Source: Verrucomicrobiia bacterium
GTDB lineage: Bacteria; Verrucomicrobiota; Verrucomicrobiia; Opitutales; Opitutaceae
Assembly (NCBI GenBank): GCA_030424825.1
Contig: JAUHWE010000007.1
Coordinates: 1 to 22,599, forward strand
Direction: 5' to 3'
Length of the DNA stretch: 22,599 nt
Part shown: piece by piece, positions 21,682 through 22,599 of the stretch
How the letters are laid out: each line of letters starts with the position of its first letter
Numbering within the stretch: position 1 is the stretch's first letter
Made by a program: the position numbers and the translations under genes
Notes under the pieces: model-generated
The model's database searches: none
Seen by the model: the letters and a program-made list of their open reading frames with translations, nothing else
Told to the model about the DNA's origin: nothing

Positions 21682-22023
21682 TCACTGGCAACAGGGAGGC
21701 CTCTCTCCTGGGTTCTTCGGAGGCCAAGCGGTCCACAGAGAAACCGCAATCAAAGCAAAAACGCCGATCGGGACCAAATCCTCGGCTCCTTGAGAGAGCT
21801 TTCCTAAAAAAACGAGGATAGCTCCGACCAATCCATAGCTCACTGGCCTGTATCCACGCCACTTGGACGCTTTCCAAGCGAGAGCGATGAGATTGAGAAG
21901 GACGGCGAGACCAAAGACAAAACGCATCAATTCCCATCCAAGGGAATGGTCTAGAGCGTAGGCAGCAGCAGTCGCCATGGCCCCATAAACGGGGTAACGA
22001 TAGATTTTCATTTTCTCGCTCAT
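21682..22023 (-). CDS. Small multi-helix membrane protein with C-terminal CC
   Basis: 113 residues from the ATG at 22023, which overlaps the stop of the upstream gene in an ATGA arrangement; an ATG 30 nt further upstream is less likely. Three or four predicted membrane helices make up nearly all of it (for example WELMRFVFGLAVLLNLIALA, PVSYGLVGAILVFLG, LVPIGVFALIAVSLWTAW). It ends GERPPCCQ, a vicinal Cys pair on the tail. MerT/MerF-type transporters also use vicinal Cys pairs, but in a membrane helix, and the sequence is otherwise not recognisable as one. It is co-transcribed with the gene at 22020-22277. Function unknown. Confidence 0.6.
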   Translation of the reverse strand: MSEKMKIYRYPVYGAMATAAAYALDHSLGWELMRFVFGLAVLLNLIALAWKASKWRGYRPVSYGLVGAILVFLGKLSQGAEDLVPIGVFALIAVSLWTAWPPKNPGERPPCCQ

Positions 22024-22277
22024 TTGCTCGATTCTGGACGATGGCGCCACCAATCACGCACGCACCATGCCGCTAGGATTACCAAAATACCTCCGGAGCC
22101 TATCGGCAGGAATATCTCTTCCTGATGAGTTACCGAGTACCAGACGTAGATGGAAAACCCGATGATGAACAAGATGGCCGCAGCAGAGAGCCAAGCGGCC
22201 ATGCTCTTGCGATCTCGTTGTTCCTTGAGCAGCTGGTGCTTACTTCGCTTACTAATCCGTTTTCTGGATACCCTCAA
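22020..22277 (-). CDS. Small basic-headed two-helix membrane protein (second instance)
   Basis: 85 residues. The N-terminus is strongly basic (RVSRKRISKRSKHQLLKEQR). Two hydrophobic helices (about 27-47 and 56-71) flank a short loop (SVTHQEEIFLP), and the tail is basic (RDWWRHRPESSK). Plan and size match the protein at 12337-12627, although sequence similarity is weak, so they may be distant relatives or a shared architecture. Its stop overlaps the start of the next minus-strand gene by 4 nt (ATGA), a sign of coupled translation. No metal ligand pattern is visible. I do not recognise the family. Confidence 0.6.
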   Translation of the reverse strand: MRVSRKRISKRSKHQLLKEQRDRKSMAAWLSAAAILFIIGFSIYVWYSVTHQEEIFLPIGSGGILVILAAWCVRDWWRHRPESSK

Positions 22278-22319
22278 AGTATGTCATCTAGTTCGTGGCG
22301 CAACGAACCTATTCACTCG

Positions 22320-22350
22320 AAGAATGGGGCTTCGGGTCAAAGCCATTCTT
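22320..22350 (-). terminator. Hairpin just after the stop of the right-edge gene
   Basis: A perfect 8-bp inverted repeat AAGAATGG (22320-22327) / CCATTCTT (22343-22350) is extended by CTT/AAG across a two-base bulge. It starts at the TAA of the minus-strand partial gene. No T-tract follows, so it is a weak terminator candidate. A second small hairpin GTTCGT/ACGAAC lies at 22291-22308. Confidence 0.4.
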
Positions 22351-22599
22351 TATTGGCTATGCCCACTATGGTCGTGGGAGCTTTTCTTTTCGTCCATCTT
22401 ACCTTGATCCATGTGGCCTTCATGACCGCCTTTAGCGGTTGCGAGTGTGTCCTTCACGGAACCGCACTTGAGCATCATCGCTCCGTAATATGGGTTGGCG
22501 AGATCCTTGCTGTTTTGCAGCCAGTCTCCGCCCTTGTTGTTGAAGGCCATTGGACAGTGCATCTTGATGACATCGCTCTTACCCGAAGTGCCGACATGC
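22350..22599 (-). CDS. C-terminal part of a metal-binding protein (DUF3347-like; 5' end outside the window)
   Basis: The frame is open to the right edge, 12 codons beyond the first in-frame ATG, so the gene is truncated by the window. Visible sequence: HVGTSGKSDVIKMHCPMAF, GGDWLQNSKDLANPYYGAMM, then LKCGSVKD. The combination CPM...WLQ...NPYYG..M..CG is a pattern I associate with DUF3347-type domains and with CusB-like adaptors that carry such a domain, where the two Cys and Met residues bind soft metals. The tail is His-rich (GGHEGHMDQGKMDEKKSSHD then HSGHSQ). It probably belongs to another metal (perhaps Cu) module that continues to the right. A hairpin lies right after its TAA. Family call moderate, full-length identity unknown. 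Confidence 0.65.
   Translation of the reverse strand, partial: HVGTSGKSDVIKMHCPMAFNNKGGDWLQNSKDLANPYYGAMMLKCGSVKDTLATAKGGHEGHMDQGKMDEKKSSHDHSGHSQ

Noticed and set aside
1..22599. Search by eye for transposase, integrase, tRNA, rRNA and merA
   Set aside because: No DDE/tyrosine recombinase-like protein, tRNA-like cloverleaf or mercuric reductase (GxCVNVGC-type) sequence was found; absence is limited to this window.

Overview
The window is a dense, almost entirely plus-strand metal-resistance island from a Gram-negative bacterium. It encodes complete three-part efflux systems (outer-membrane factor, periplasmic adaptor, RND pump), a predicted outer-membrane beta-barrel and many signal peptides. 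I cannot fix the phylum from sequence alone. The gene styles (MerT-MerP fusion, HMA-CDF fusion, His-rich small secreted proteins beside RND genes, modest Shine-Dalgarno use) make Verrucomicrobiota or a relative a reasonable guess, not a result. I found no transposase, integrase, tRNA, rRNA or CRISPR array.

Layout. 2-589: C-terminal part of an unknown membrane protein. 688-4320: a mercury-like module with two MerR-family sensors. merR1 points left. merR2 starts a rightward group holding a small CxxC thioredoxin-like protein, a secreted HMA (CPFC) protein and an outer-membrane barrel. It is followed by a MerT-MerP fusion and a Cys-rich 'GDCC' protein. Two MerR-type promoters lie in tandem before merR2, and a 32-bp copy of the first recurs before merTP. 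4596-11306: first efflux operon, in the order CzcI-like, outer-membrane factor, adaptor, pump (CusA-like TM4 triad), His-rich secreted protein. 11398-13975: three paralogous secreted proteins of an unrecognised family (G-[SC]-H-[LM]-H-I), a small basic two-helix protein and a CzcD-like CDF exporter. 14058-21511: second efflux operon in the same order, with a CzcA-type pump and an overlapping HMA-CDF exporter. 21682-22599 (minus strand): two small overlapping membrane-protein genes and the C-terminus of a metal-binding protein cut by the window edge.

How it may work together (inference). Soft or divalent metal ions are sensed by the MerR proteins, taken up or trafficked by MerTP and small thiol proteins, moved out of the cytoplasm by the two CDF exporters, buffered in the periplasm by His/Cys-rich proteins, and expelled across the outer membrane by the two RND systems. 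No mercuric reductase (merA) is present, so detoxification by reduction is not supported within this window.

Most notable. (1) Both CzcI-like/outer-membrane-factor junctions hold a structured RNA with the same fold (long closing helix, internal loop, 5-bp helix, two hairpins) but different sequence. In both, the closing helix buries the Shine-Dalgarno of the downstream gene and begins just after the upstream stop codon. This looks like a translational-coupling switch I do not recognise. (2) The secreted GxHxHI family occurs three times. (3) The first adaptor lacks the usual helical hairpin and ends in a His-rich stretch and a membrane anchor. (4) The two MerR circuits look wired in tandem, with apparently leaderless mRNAs.
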